DNA of 64,000 nucleotides from Dicyema japonicum (GCA_011109175.1 RDEW01000002.1:1058676-1122675); one strand, 5' to 3'. Counted from the stretch's first letter, positions 11,001 through 22,740 are shown. The notes: a model not told the origin generated them from the sequence alone. A program made the numbers and translations.

Positions 11001-11219
11001 TCAGTCTTGTTTTGTCGGGAATTATTATTTATTAGTTTCGTTGATAACACAAATGAGGTCATTATTATCCGATGGCCCCTAGTGGGAGATAATCTCATTA
11101 ATTATTGGGTCAACGAGCCATAATAGTCACTACAACAAAGTAACAACTCTGCACGGTAATTCAAAGTGACAATCACTCAAACTAATTATTTTAACATCTT
11201 TGATGTTTTTTAGTCCTTC

Positions 11220-11570
11220 AACTAAAAAATGCATTCGGAATTTCTTCAACAAACGGAGACTATTCCTTCCGAATGGTGTGCCACAAGGATCACCGGTCTT
11301 ACTTGTTTTTAAAGTCGGTGAAATACCTTGATCCCATTCCTTGTTGACAACAAAATCTTTGCATTCTGGGATCCATGATTACAGACAGCAATCGGATATC
11401 TGCAGGATCTGTTCGATCATTTGATCAGATGACTGGATATAAACATAGACAACAAACACTAAAAATTGAAGCATAGCCTATTCGCATCGAACAGAAGATT
11501 GACCCAATCGACTCATTCTGGGAGTCACTTAGACTTTTTCATGATTTTTGGACAACACGTGAATAAAGTA
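11220..11570 (+). pseudogene. Family C LINE RT fragment
   Basis: FLPNGVPQGSPV (RT motif B', the NGVPQGSPL block) at about 11262-11300. A broken region follows that corresponds to the RT C-terminus and ends LDFFMIFGQHVNK. Frameshifted and 5' truncated. Confidence 0.65.
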
Positions 11571-12876
11571 TAACTTTTTTGTCAAAGAAAACTCAACTTG
11601 GTGAGATCTCAAATTTCCATAAATTTTTGTTATCTTATGAGAGATCTTAACTCTAAATATCTAGCATTGGGTATATGAAGACGAACCAAGATAGGTTCCT
11701 TCTGAGGATTCTCTTCAAAACTTTAACTTCCATTGTGCCAAATCATTTCTTCCCGAATGGTAAAGTCAAATACAAAGTCTTCCTTGTTTCCTCACCACCC
11801 CTGACATTCGTAGAATATCTGATGATTCTGTATGACATCACAAGTGACCACATTAACTTTAATATGGAGGTTGGAAAATGGTCAATATTTTCTTCAGTTT
11901 CGACATTGGGTGGGTGGATTGAATCACTACCAAATATCCATCTTTCTTGGACTATAAAACAGGGCAAAAACACTCACTACAACTAGCGACATCGATAGTT
12001 TGAGTGGATGCATCTCAAATCTCATGAAGACTAGTCACAACGCGACAGATAACCTCTCACATCAGAAAGAAATGGCCGAAAGGAAAAGAAGCAAAGAGCT
12101 GCAGTGATGTTCATGATATGTCCATAGGATTCGTAGCTCAAAGGTGCATTGAACGACTATATATTATTGATTGACAGAAACTGGAAGGATCATAACTTTT
12201 TAAAAGTCCTACAAGAAAATCACGTGCCGCATACCAAATCCATTTGTATTTCAGACTTTGGAAATTCCTTAGATCGGACTGTACACTACATGAGATTAAG
12301 AATCCACCATCTGAGCGTAGGAGAGACTATAGAAGACGATGAAGAACAAAAGTTTTTCAAGCAATGTTGTGCATCCTGAAACTCCAGATTCGTGAAGACC
12401 CTTTTCTTGATAATTTTCGAACAGTCACTCTGTCTTGGCTTACTTATGGACGCAAAGAATGGTTTTTATCTTCACGGAAGAAAGAATCGTCATAAAACAA
12501 GAAAATCAAAAAAATCAGGAGTGAACTTTGTATTCCGTTTGAGATCAGACACGAAGCTGAATATGGATCAAAGGGAGTTACTGGTGAATTAGAGGAGATG
12601 ATCGCTTTCCATAAGAATTCCTTCATGTGTTCACCTTACAGTAGATTGAATAGACTGGGAAGGGACACGGCTGTTTTATCACAGACAGGAGTAGCCACAT
12701 AACTAATATTGATTAATATTACGATAATCTATCAAATGTATTGATATAATTCAATTAACAACCAAAGTTCACAAATTTTCGGCGCTAATTATTGATTAAT
12801 GACGGTAACAAGATTATATTTAAAGTTACAAATAATATTTAATAAATTTAAAAATAATATTTGAAGTAATGTCATT
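11571..12876. other. No gene recognised
   Basis: Open frames at 11675-11986 and 12149-12379 (+) have no family match and no supporting mini-intron chain. About 12700-12876 is very AT-rich and includes the YPEL upstream region. Confidence 0.4.
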
Positions 12877-13291
12877 ATGCCAGTAAAGTATTTCCTGCAC
12901 CCGAATGGAACTTCCTTCTACCAATGCAAAAAATGTAAAGTCCCACTTTCCAATAGAGAGGACATTCAGTCTCGAAGATTCACTGGAGGCACTGGCCAGG
13001 CATACCTATTTAAAAAGGTGGTGAATATATATACTGGGGAGGTGGGTCCTACAACCTGAATTTTAGATCAAACACCAAGTAATGTTGACAGGACCTCACT
13101 TGGTTGAGGATGTGTTCTGTCTGGGATGTAATACTAAGGTTGGGTGGAGGTATGAATATGCCTATGAGGAATCACAAATTTACAAAGAAGGATCGATAAT
13201 ATTAGAAAAAGCTTTGATTGAAAGTTGTGATGAACCTTTGGATGGGGGATTCACAGTCAGCCCAAATGGTGCTTCCAGCACAACATTTTGA
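12877..13291 (+). CDS. YPEL: Yippee-like zinc-binding protein
   Basis: A conserved eukaryotic zinc-binding fold (MIS18/cereblon/Yippee-like) linked in animals to the nucleus and centrosome/spindle; biochemical role unsettled. Exon 1 is 12877-13041, the intron 13042-13066 (25 nt), exon 2 13067-13291; the spliced ORF is 129 aa. It keeps both CxxC knuckles (FYQCKKCKVPL and DVFCLGCNTKVGW), the RRFTGGTGQAYLFKKVVNI block, and the WRYEYAYEESQIYKEGSIIL helix with Yippee spacing. The C-terminal tail after EKALIE is longer and unlike vertebrate YPELs. The ATG is the first after an AT-rich stretch. Intact. Confidence 0.95.
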
Positions 13292-13439
13292 TTTATATCA
13301 TTATTTTTAATAATTGTTTGGGGGACTCTACAAGTATTGTGGTTTAGTTTGTTTATGGATTAGTATAATTTGGTGGAATCAGATATTCAAGTCATTTTTT
13401 GATTAAGAGTCAATATGTAGTTTTACAGGATAACATGTC

Positions 13440-13945
13440 CGAGTATACAAGGCTTTTCAACAGATTCTCCTCCTCTTTGGACCGAACCCTTTCTCGGCCC
13501 ACTCGATTGTTCCACTTGAGATGCAAGTCTTGTAGCTAAGCGAGATATGGGGATATCTGTAAATTTATTCACAACACCATCCCATGTTAGGACTACGTTT
13601 ACTTTAGCATGACAATTTACTGGAAAGTCATACTTGTCAATTCATCAACTTGATTTGCTTCATTTCTTGTTGAAAAGTGATTAGACTTGGATCAACGTGA
13701 TGATGTGTGAAAATATCCCGTTTGTCATTTTGTATCTTTGTATCTATGCTTATTGCTGTATCCATTCGACTCTCCACAGATTGTAAATTGATCAGTTTTG
13801 AGTTTCTTTGACCTCTTTATTCCGTATTACCGACATAGATGCAGATGTATACGCCTCACTGTTTCGTTATGTCGTCGTAAGTAGTCACTGTTCAGCATCC
13901 GACCACACCATGTTGTCAAGAACACTTTACTTGGCGAGTGATTGT
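13440..13945 (-). pseudogene. R2-like LINE endonuclease-region fragment
   Basis: The minus strand reads DYLRRHNETVRRIHLHLC, then YGIKRSKKLKTDQ and DTKIQNDKRDIF. This resembles the C-terminal block (RHN/D-x-V-A-x-x-I-H ... RPDI) upstream of the restriction-like endonuclease in R2-type LINEs. The sequence is decayed and frameshifted. Confidence 0.5.
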
Positions 13946-14194
13946 AATTTTCCCCAACAATAAATTACCAGTTTGTAAAGACACAACATCCTCCAGATGT
14001 AGGGAAGCTTCGTATGCTTGTCACCAGTATGATGTCAGTAATGTCATTCGAACCTGCAAGAGAGTGAGACTTGATGTATTAATTCCTAAAAAAACTTCCT
14101 TTTTAAGAAGCTAAGGAACCTTTTGGTAGACTTTTTTAATCCATGGTAAATTGAGTTTACTTGTTTACTTAATCACAAAATTCGTTGGAACAAT

Positions 14195-14480
14195 TTACGA
14201 AACTGTAAATTTCTGCGAAGTGTTATTTGCTCTTTCTTGATGTCCCTCAGGTGGGACAAGTGAATCATATAAAGACATGCTAATGAAGGAATAAACAGGA
14301 ACAGAGCAAAATGCGATAAGACACGACTTTCGGGTGATAGTTGGAAGCATTGGACATTCGAATAGGTGATTTGCTGTCAACTTGGTTAGGTTTCAACAAA
14401 GACAACTGAAGTCATTCACATGTCTGTAGAGAGGAGTGGTGTTTACAGCGTAGACGAGACAGGTTTACCTAGATGACCTC
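14195..14480 (-). pseudogene. LINE 3' ORF fragment
   Basis: The minus strand reads RQMTANHLFECPMLP, like the H-x-L/F-x-E-C-P zinc-knuckle region near the end of Jockey-type ORF2 proteins. Short and isolated. Confidence 0.45.
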
Positions 14481-14592
14481 GATAGAAAGGATTTTGATTG
14501 GTCGATCGGATGAGGGGTAAACCGATGGAAATGACAACTAAACTACCAATCCCAAAAATTAATGAATAAATCGAATAAATCTAATTTATTAA

Positions 14593-16258
14593 CTAATCCG
14601 TATTCTTCTTAGCTTCTAAATAACTCCCAGGGACATATCCAGCCCTTCCATCCTTATTAACAACCTTCATGTAAATTAGACAAATACATAGCACCATGCA
14701 TTCGGATCAAAGTCTCCAGCAAAACTGACAGTTTCTCCAGGATTAACAGATAAATATTTATCCCCGTCATTCTAAAATCAGTTGAGTTGGTACCTCATAT
14801 TTATGCAAAACAATAGCCTCATTTAAGTTTGCAGAGGTAGTAGACTACATTAGAACAGACTAAATACCTCATCATCAGAATATAAGACTTGGTATAGGCT
14901 GGAATAGTCACTCTAAATGTGTAATTTATGCTTGTTTACTGAATTCTCCTTGGGACTTTCATTTATGGACTGATAGGTTGGGTCGAAATCATAGGGGTCG
15001 TCTTGGGGGATGCTTATTTGGGCAATCACTGAATCACAAATGTTGATTGTTTGCTAAATATTATGGACTTGTTACTTTGGCCTTTATTATCATTTCTGTC
15101 TTCTCAATGGTAGTCTCTCTCCCAGCCTGAAGGTGGTGTAATAGATCCTCGGCCTCCTGTTTGCTTTTACTCCAATATTCGATGATATCCTTTGTTGGTT
15201 TATTCGTGACTATGTGCATGTTGGGTATTCGTGGTAAGTTTATTTTAAGACTCGTAGAGAATGGGGGATAATTGTCGATCATTATTTGAGCAAAGTCATC
15301 CACCTTTGTTACCAAAAATGACAACATTTGTTAGTTGGTCTTTCAGTGACTTGAGCTTCTGGACAGAGCCGTCGTAGTTCTTCATTAAGGAATCAACAAA
15401 TCCAATGACCTTTTCGACGACAATGTCATCATTCATTATAAAGTCCTGTAAGTGATTATTCCAACATACATTAATAAGATTGTACAACTCCTCAGTGTAC
15501 AACTCAATCTGCCGAATCAAGGCTGTGTGATGCGATATGTACTCCAGTTTGTGCTTGTTTAGAATTTCCTGGGAGTTCTTTGACCTTTCACTGAGCTGGA
15601 AATATTTTAGTTACTTTACCCTTTTCAACTGTTTGCTACGTTTTGATATGGTCATGGACTCACTGAGTATGCGATCCCTACAATATAAAGACTCTGAACA
15701 ACCTCCCAATCTTCGTCTGCAAAGCCAAGTTTTTCGCCTCGTAGTCTTCGAGTTGTTTATAAATCGACGTAACGAATTTAATGTTGGTCTCCACATCCTT
15801 CTGTCTCTTTGCTAACATGGCGAGGACCTAAATTGACAAATAAGACTACATCTCTTCTATTATCAACGATTGTCTTTGTGATCTCTTTAAATTGGCCTGT
15901 ATTGATCTCATATAGATTGAGGGAGTCCTGGAACTGATTTTGGAATGACTTTAGTGTGGTCTTGACTTGTGTTTCAAGATATCTTGGATTATTACCTTTC
16001 CCACCTTTTGTCGTTGTCATTGATCTTTTTAGAGAATGACTTTGTAATACTGAGAATTTCCTTGTTGAATTTGTTGAATACTTTGTTGTATTTGGTGAGA
16101 TATTTTCTGCAATATAAATATGGAAGTAATAATGTCCATAATTAACTATTGTGTACTCACTTTATGTAATTTGTTATGGCTATTGACTTCAATCCTTCTG
16201 AAGTTAGGACTTGGATTTGCTTTGAAAACATTTTTAATATTTCTGATTTTTTGGTCAT
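14593..16258 (-). CDS. Coiled-coil (BAR-like) protein with C-terminal SH3 domain
   Basis: Thirteen exons. Twelve GT-AG introns measure, 5' to 3', 54, 22, 22, 22, 24, 24, 22, 22, 27, 23, 22 and 23 nt. The spliced ORF is exactly 453 codons with stop (452 aa), with no frame break. Residues from about 1 to 300 are almost entirely helical and rich in K, E, Q and L (for example YKQLEDYEAKNLALQTKIGR), consistent with a BAR/F-BAR-type dimeric coiled coil. An acidic linker follows (IPQDDPYDFDPTYQS). The last 65 residues are an SH3 domain: AIVLHKYE, VNPGETVSFAGDF, NAWCYV and GRAGYVPGSYLE. Such proteins link curved membranes to actin regulators; that role is inferred from architecture. I could not choose between nostrin/CIP4-like, endophilin-like and other families. 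Confidence 0.75.
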
Positions 16259-17640
16259 TGTGAGGTTAATGATCTATTAAGGATCTAAATTTTTAAATTT
16301 AAACATTTTATTACATTTTTAATTAAATTATTATTAAATTAAAATTTTATTTAAATTTTTTGAAATTAATTTTTAATTTATTAAATCAAAAAAAATATTC
16401 AAGAGGAAATAAACAGGAATTTCTATATTAAGAAAATTATGACAATGACATGACTCGCCTTTTACTAATACATTCTTCCTTAATTCCGCTAACACATGAG
16501 GATTACTTGAAGAAATCATTATATACATTAAGGTTTCAAATGAAGGGTCCTATCTCAAAGAAGACTGTTAGTAAAACATAACCTTTTGAGAAACTCTACG
16601 TATATGAATATGGTTAATACGATTATACGTTTTTACTATCCACAGGGGGTACTTGAGAGAAGTGAAAGTGAACAGAAATATCCGCGTTTACATGTAACTA
16701 ACTGTGCTCAAGAGTACCGTCGAAAGTGTGTACCGGAGCACATCAGTTCTCTTGTTTAAGAGGAAATAGAAAAGATATGACTGAAAGCTTCAATATGTGG
16801 TGAAGCAGAGACATATGAGAAGAAATTTAGACAATCTTATCGACTAGCTGGTCAAAGACCAATTCTAATGTCATATATCTCTTAGAAATATGTGACCCCA
16901 TGCTAGATAAATCCAAAACGTTTTCGTTTCTTCTAAGCAACAATGAATTATAAACAGAAAGTAAAGAAAACCGGTGATTAACAGAAAGTAACTACTGAAA
17001 GGTGACACTTCCAGGATCCGCCATGAGTATATGGTGTGGTGCAGTATTCGAAGGCGAACCTGAAAGAGAGATCCTGAACATGTATGATCATACTAAGTAG
17101 GATCACATGATGTTTACAATAATAGTGTTCATAGCATTTAAGTTACCATAAAATACGTTCAGTCACTTCTCCAATATTTAAGTGTCCAAAAATAGAGACT
17201 AACTCTTTATCAAATACATTCCACAATCTTGTCTAAATCTCTTCTATTTTGAGATAGGCAAAAATTTAACCTGGAGAGATAGTATATCAAACGATTCCTC
17301 AGTTAAATAACTTCATGCAGCCTATTTCTCCTGAGTCAATCAGTTCGTCTATTCGCACGAGAAGACGTCACCACATTGTTCAGTATAATCATGATTGTTC
17401 GTTATACATTCACTGTTTTATTATTTTATTATCCAAGATATCAGGGTTAATGAGAAAAGAGTGACCTCATCTATTTAAGAGTCCAGGCTAGTAGTGTTCC
17501 TTTTGGTAGTCACTTTCCTGTTAGTTGTTTCATTCATTTCTAATAACTGTGGGGTAAATAAATAATAAGTACCAGGAATTACAAGGGGAGGTTAATTCCA
17601 TGTAGACGAGGTACTAATCTTCATTGGGGATGATGTAACT
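16259..17640. other. No gene recognised
   Basis: Begins with a very AT-rich stretch (16300-16400), likely the upstream region of the SH3 gene. Mixed sequence follows with no RT motif, tail copy or exon chain I could verify. Confidence 0.4.
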
Positions 17641-18060
17641 CAGTAGTTCAGGAGTACTTTATAGAGGGGAGATTTTATGCCCTTAGAAAAGTTTACCGTA
17701 GTCGTGACAAACAAGAAACTCACAACAAAGTCACCTTTTCCACTTACTTCGTCATACGCAAACTCACATAGTTCATCCAGATTTTCTCCCTCTCTTAAAC
17801 GTCTACCAAAAATTTGTTGGTCCCCGTCGAAGACCATCGGAAGGACAGTCCTAGGTCATCCAGGGAATCATGAACCGTCAGAGGCGAAATAGTCTTCCAT
17901 GTCCTAGGGCCTCCAGGTCCATTCACATTACGAAAGAGGTTTCATTAGCAAAAAACATTAAGTTAAACTTTCCAATAATTAAAATATAATATAAATATTA
18001 ATGCGAAGCTCTACGCGACCGATTCGCGTTCTATTCCATTATGGTCGAGGATCTCTTATT
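17641..18060. other. Uncertain open frame on the minus strand
   Basis: A 65-codon minus frame (17640-17837) includes RRLREGENLDELCEFAYDE, compositionally protein-like, but has no recognised family or linked exons. The remainder is AT-rich. Confidence 0.25.
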
Positions 18061-18382
18061 AGCCGCGTGGCGCCATGTGGTGCTGCGTGGTTAATTGATT
18101 GAAGTTTTCTGCTTGTTTGTTTGTTCCTCCTTTCTCTTCCTAATAGAGTGGCGTCATGTGATCCACCTGTCTAGGTGACGCCCAGTGCCAGGCCGGCACG
18201 AAAAAGGATCATTTGCTCTTCCCCTCTGGAAGGGTTTCCACAACTGCATGTAATGGACGTCTTACCTTTTATGCTGATTCCGGATAGACTCTGTTTCCGT
18301 AGAAGTGGAAACTGGTTACACTTAATTAGTGTTTACTTTAACTTCTTTCTCGGTGTATCAGGGTTTAATAAATTAAATTAAA
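18061..18382 (+). repeat. Near full-length hairpin-tail SINE
   Basis: Sense copy of the element at 2058-2381: same 5' end AGCCGCGTGGCGCCATGTGG, same core CCAGTGCCAGGCCGGCACG, and a tail with a TTACACTTAATTAG arm at about 18322 and CGGTGTATCAGGGTTTAATA at about 18352-18371. The stem is slightly degraded. Its similarity to the inverted copy runs over nearly the full length. Confidence 0.75.
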
Positions 18383-18439
18383 TGGTCGAGACAACTGGAG
18401 AAATAAGTGGAAAATAGCTTCGCTTCCTAAAGAAACTTG

Positions 18440-18575
18440 GACACCTAGCCACACTAAAAAGCCACGACGCACGTGAGATCCGGTGGCTTCTCCAGTTGAT
18501 CTCCGTTACAATTGTGAGAGGCAACGCAACGTCGATAATGTCGGCAGGGTCCACTTTGGATTGATGGCTGTGTTA
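18440..18575 (+). pseudogene. Family B LINE 3' end
   Basis: Encodes REIRWLLQLISVTIVRGN then ATSIMSAGS, the terminal block of family B ORFs (compare 44612-44740 and the minus strand at 22750-22850). 5' truncated. Confidence 0.65.
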
Positions 18576-18589
18576 AAAAAATAAAATTA

Positions 18590-18655
18590 ATTCCAAAGAC
18601 CACTGTTAAACCGAAAAAAACTAACTAAGTGATCCCGACGAATTGGATCAAAGCT
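18590..18655 (-). repeat. Truncated hairpin tail fragment
   Basis: Contains AACTAACTAAGTGATCCCGACG, the outer arm of the SINE/LINE tail, with a degraded inner arm. Confidence 0.45.
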
Positions 18656-18720
18656 CTCATCCTTGTTCAGTGTTGATCCTTTGAGCCTACACAAGTTTGT
18701 TCCATTTTTGTTTTTTTTGA

Positions 18721-19230
18721 TTAGTGTCTCCATGGGCGTCGATGATTTAATGTTTTCCCTGTATACAATCTCTCAGTTAGTTTGAAGGCCCTTTTCTGGG
18801 TTGCGGAAATTTTCTGGATGTTCGTATAAGAGGCCAGTGGTCCCCATGAAGTACACGCATATGAAATGCATGGTTCGATGTACTGTGAGTAGAGCGTTTT
18901 AAGTATAGGGTGATGTCCAATTTTCCATAGACCTGTTAGGCATTTCAGAAAGTTGATTTTCTTCTCACATTTGTTCAGCTCGTTAGTGACATGTCTAGAA
19001 AAGTTCATGTGCGTATCGAAAGTCAGACCCAATATTTTTTGCCATTTGCTGAACGGCAATGCTCTTCCCTCAGCAGTAACTTCTATTGTCTTGTTCGACA
19101 ATCTTTTGTCCGAGGTATAGAGAGTTGTAACAGATTTTTCAGTATTGATTGACATCCGATTTTCATTAAACCACTCGAGTAGTCGATCCATGTGGTGTTG
19201 TATTCTTCCCGTCGCTGTTTGGGTGTTCTG
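18721..19230 (-). pseudogene. Family C LINE, RT C-terminal part
   Basis: A 156-codon minus frame reads LLEWFNENRMSINTEKS, GLTFDTHMNFSRHV and SYACTSWGPLAS. This is the post-YADD thumb region of Jockey-like RTs (N-x-x-K-S ... LGV-x-x-D ... YA-x-x-W). The 5' and 3' parts are missing. Confidence 0.75.
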
Positions 19231-19357
19231 ATCTCATGAGGCTAAGAAGATATCACCGTTAATTAATTATTAATTATTTGTTGATTAAAATATAATTATA
19301 ATTAAATATTAATTTTCTAACTATAGTTGTAGTATGATGTCGTTAATCACACCTGAG

Positions 19358-20375
19358 ATGGCTTCAAAAACTCTGTAATTAATATAATAAATAAAAGCTA
19401 CTTTGGAAATCTTTCTCCCCACGTGAATGAAAATCTATTAATATCACTCGTTGAACAGTTTGGCGTCAAATGTCTCTCATGCAAAATGATTCGTGAGGTA
19501 TCAAACAGAGTGCTCAAATCAGACCATCAACGATCCGTACTGCTTCATTGAGTTTTCCTCATGCGAGGAGGCCCGTCTTGTCCTCTCCCAACTCAACCAA
19601 GTCACCATTTTTGGAAAAGTCGTGATTTTTACAAAACAAACAGAAATTGAAGGTCAACTGGGCTGCTGTTCCCAAAGCTGACTCATCCACTGAGTACTTC
19701 AGCATCTTTGTGGGAGATCTTAGCCCTGAAATTGACTCTGCAGGTTTGTTAAATGCTTTTCGTCATTTTGGAGAGATTTCGTACTTATTAATAGTTTATA
19801 GTTCAGAGACTGCAAAGTCATCACTGATCCTCACACTTTTGTGTCCAAGGGATTTGGGTTCGTCTCATTTCTCCACGAAGAGGACGCGGCGAGGGCTATT
19901 TCTCAGATGAACTGTCAATGGATTGGGGGACGACCTATAAGGACCAACTGGGCTGCCAGGAAGGTGGGGATTGGTTCCACTAGTAATGACTTTGTTTAAT
20001 GTAGCTCGGTCCTATGCTGAGATATCAGACCAGACGACCTCTACGAATACAACTGTTTATGTTGGGGGCGTACATCCTGGGTTGATGACTGAGGACCAAG
20101 TGAGGACAATCTTCACCGTGTTTGGACACATTTTGACAGTTCGAGTCTTCCAAGATAAGGGATATGCATTTGTGCAGTATAAAACCAAGGAGAGTGCTGT
20201 GAGGGCAATCCAAGCCGGTGGCAGTCACTCTATTGCTGGATGTCCCCTCAAATGTTCATGGGGGAAGGAGAACCCATCAAATTTTCAAGTTCCATACAAC
20301 TTTTACGGTGTTGGATATGAACAACCACAGAGTATGCAGTATCCCCCACATGGAAATTACCCTCATTATTATTAA
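19358..20375 (+). CDS. TIA1: TIA1/TIAR-like RNA-binding protein
   Basis: Binds U-rich RNA, helps U1 snRNP recognise weak 5' splice sites, and nucleates stress granules; nuclear and cytoplasmic. Six exons. Introns: 19375-19397 (23 nt), 19498-19522 (25), 19619-19643 (25), 19781-19806 (26) and 19974-20004 (31). Spliced length is 888 nt (295 aa), in frame. Three RRMs in the TIA order: RRM1 with LYFGNLSPHV (the RNP2 codon is split by intron 1) and NDPYCFIEF; RRM2 with FSIFVGDLSPEID and SKGFGFVSF; RRM3 with TVYVGGVHPGL and KGYAFVQY. KVNWAAVP and IRTNWAARK follow RRM1 and RRM2 as in TIA1. The C-terminal prion-like tail is much shorter than in vertebrates, a few Q/Y/P residues ending PHYY. Its role in choosing very short introns here is an open question. 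Confidence 0.96.
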
Positions 20376-20424
20376 TTTATGATAATTATTTTTGTTAATC
20401 TATTATTTTTGATAATCGGAAGCT

Positions 20425-20745
20425 ACTTCTTTAATAACCCAGGATATATCTTAAATAGACTTTATTTAGTTCGCATGCTTTGAGTGGGATGCATCCTTAC
20501 CGAGTATCACGCCCATCCATTATTGTTATTGTGATAGTAGAAACAGGGGAGGATGGAAACGACTCACAGCGCGTGTCCAGAGATGCATGGAAAAAGTGGA
20601 ATCTCAAATTAGTTAACTTGTTTGGTTTCACGGATATGCTAATAATAACATTGTGATAGCACCTACACTGGAGTAGGGAAGAGAGGGCTACTTTGCCGAC
20701 TAGGCACTGAATTAGTTGTGTCTCATTACGTTCATTAGAAATTGA
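20425..20745 (-). repeat. SINE copy split by a LINE insertion
   Basis: Minus-orientation SINE. A degraded tail is at 20430-20475 and the core at about 20485-20740 (CATCCATT and GACTAGGCACTGAAT blocks). It is interrupted at 20538-20649 by a family A LINE 3' end flanked by a 10-bp duplication. Confidence 0.6.
20538..20649 (+). mobile_element. 5'-truncated family A LINE 3' end with TSD
   Basis: A 112-bp insert ending GCTAATAATAAC. The 10-bp direct repeat ATTGTGATAG flanks it at 20528-20537 and 20650-20659. It matches the 3' ends at 3915-4060 (-) and 50260-50425 (+), which defines the 3' terminus of the family. Confidence 0.75.
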
Positions 20746-20879
20746 AAAAGCGACAGCAGAAGTAAATCCTTATCTTTTCAAAAAGGGTAAAACTAGGATA
20801 CGATGGTTTATGTTGTCGGGAATCACTTATTATTATCAACATAACAATATAATCAATTAAATATCACCATTCACTTTCA

Positions 20880-21162
20880 GACACGTGATTCTCAAAATTC
20901 TTTCTATTATGGGACAGAATTTGAACATGATAAAGTCCTCGTATATGAAACTAATAACCTTAAGATGGCTCCATGCTACGTGGTGCATGTCTACCTGACT
21001 TATGAGAAGCACAATGTCTGTATGGCTATTCAAAATGATCCAACTCTTCATTCCATTTGGACAGTTCCGCTTCGACCTCAGCTTCCATGCTTATGTCCTC
21101 TGGATCAACTGTGCCTAGATGAGGGGTCTACTAGAACGCGTCAGGATTACGAGTATAGTTAG
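20880..21162 (+). CDS. Hypothetical exon
   Basis: Preceded by a good acceptor (CACTTTCAG ending near 20880) and open for about 93 codons to a TAG at 21162. It reads YYGTEFEHDKVLVYETNN, then APCYVVHVYLTYEKHNV and WTVPLRPQLPCLCPLDQ. I do not recognise it. An upstream ATG at about 20800 could be exon 1 with a ~65-nt intron, but this is speculative. The minus strand is also partly open, so the strand is not certain. It is convergent with RPS28. Confidence 0.35.
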
Positions 21163-21326
21163 CTACCAAAGCTGAACGCCCATATAAATCTGATGAAGGC
21201 AGAACCCAAAACGAACCTAAGAAAAGAAAAGTCCTCTAGTTCCCACCTCGCATGAAACAACACGTTAACCAACTCATGCCAGAATATAAACAAATCAAAT
21301 AGAACAAATCATTAAGAAAAAGTAAA

Positions 21327-21524
21327 TTATCGTAATCTCTTTGTTTCTCGTTCACTCTCCATAAGCAGAATAATATCTCCGACACGAACAGATCCCTTCA
21401 CATTTCGAATGATTGAACGATGAGAAGTGTTCATCAACGTCACCCGTACTTGAGTACATTGTCCCTGAGATCCAACTCTACCAAGAATTTTAGTGACTTG
21501 TCCTGAAGCAGCGGGAGCCTCCAT
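21327..21524 (-). CDS. RPS28: Small ribosomal subunit protein eS28
   Basis: A 65-aa intronless ORF (family length 64-69). It contains the diagnostic [28 protein letters not shown] and C-terminal [10 protein letters not shown]. The protein sits at the mRNA exit/E-site of the 40S subunit. ATG 21524 is used; a frame extension to 21527 would need GTG. Intact, and one of only two probably single-exon genes in this window. Confidence 0.97.
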   Translation of the reverse strand: MEAPAASGQVTKILGRVGSQGQCTQVRVTLMNTSHRSIIRNVKGSVRVGDIILLMESERETKRLR

Positions 21525-21699
21525 CACAAAATACAGTTAAGAAAACGTGTTTAAATAATTTTAAATAATATTAATTTGATTAATAAAAAATAATTTTATA
21601 AATAAATATTTTTTTAAATAACAGAATCATAGTTTTCATCAAAATAATAAAAAATGTTAGAAGATCATCGAAACTGTAAAAACAGGCCTTACTTTTTGA

Positions 21700-22740
21700 C
21701 CACATAAAGATGAAAATGCTCAAAGAAGGTTCCAGGACTTTATTGGAATTCCTGTAAGATATAATTACACAATTTTGAGTCTTAAAATGTCTCCAGTCTC
21801 TGCAAGAACATGGTAATGCGGATGGTAGAAAGCCAGGAAAATCGAAAAGGGGTCCACTAGTTATCACGCTCGCCATCGAAGTGGAGGAATGGATAATTTC
21901 TACAATCTTGAACCAAGTCGAAGAATGAGCTCATTTTTCTCCTACAAAAAGCTCCATGTTTTACGGACATGAACTTTTTGAGACCCATCGACGAGAAGCT
22001 GAGGACTGCCGCTGAAGAATCGCTCAATATTTCTTTTGATAAAACTGGTTGGATCCAATGCAAACTACCCCTTCGCTGCGGAGGAATCGGAATACGCTCA
22101 CCACTAGAACTTGCCCTCTCGGCTTTCCTTTCTTCGACGTATGCTGCCAATGTTCTCACACGCCAGATCCTACGATACATTAACGGATCAGACGCTGAAC
22201 CGGTGGTATACATGGCTCGGGAAGTCTGGACGCGACTGGGAGTTCGATTCCCTAAAAACGCTAATAAACAACAAGAATGGGACAAGATTTTATGCCCAAA
22301 GATCATAAATGAAATAAAACCTGTGCTCGATCAGTTTCGTCTGGATTGTCTGGCATCTGCATCAACAAACGAAAGTGGATCCTGGATCAGAGCTTTACCA
22401 TGTATTTCACTTGGGACACTATTAGATGATTTCCGCTGGAGGAGTGCTAGAAGGAGTCCTAGACATGCCGCAATCAATGGAGTCATTGATTGAGGACTTG
22501 AGGCTGCCGGATTTCCTGTCCAATTGGAGCCACTTGGACTTGCTCAAGCCAACTGAAGACCGGACGGAACCACTCTATTCCCATGGGAGAGTGATAAATA
22601 CTTTGCCTGGGACGGCACCTTTGTCGATAGCCTCTCCCTACAACATTTCAACGACATCAACAGACCAGGCTCAGCAGAAGTTAGTTAGCTGCCGCCCTCA
22701 CAAGGACAAAACAGAAGTTAGTTAGCTGCCGCCCTCACTG
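21700..22740 (+). pseudogene. Family B LINE copy (RT thumb to restriction-like endonuclease)
   Basis: The frame at 21969-22493 covers the post-RT region (LRTAAEESLNISFDKTGW, KLPLRCGGIGIRSPLELA). The continuation includes a restriction-like endonuclease core, FPVQLEPLGLAQAN then RPDGTTLFPWES and WDGTFVDS: the R-P-D-G / W-D-x-T-x-x-D catalytic pattern. Its 3' end is replaced by a short direct repeat (AGAAGTTAGTTAGCTGCC twice, at 22675-22730). Inactive. Confidence 0.7.

Noticed and set aside
21580-21876. 98-codon minus frame next to RPS28
   Set aside because: Low-complexity hydrophobic tail, no match, and it overlaps family B LINE sequence on the other strand.
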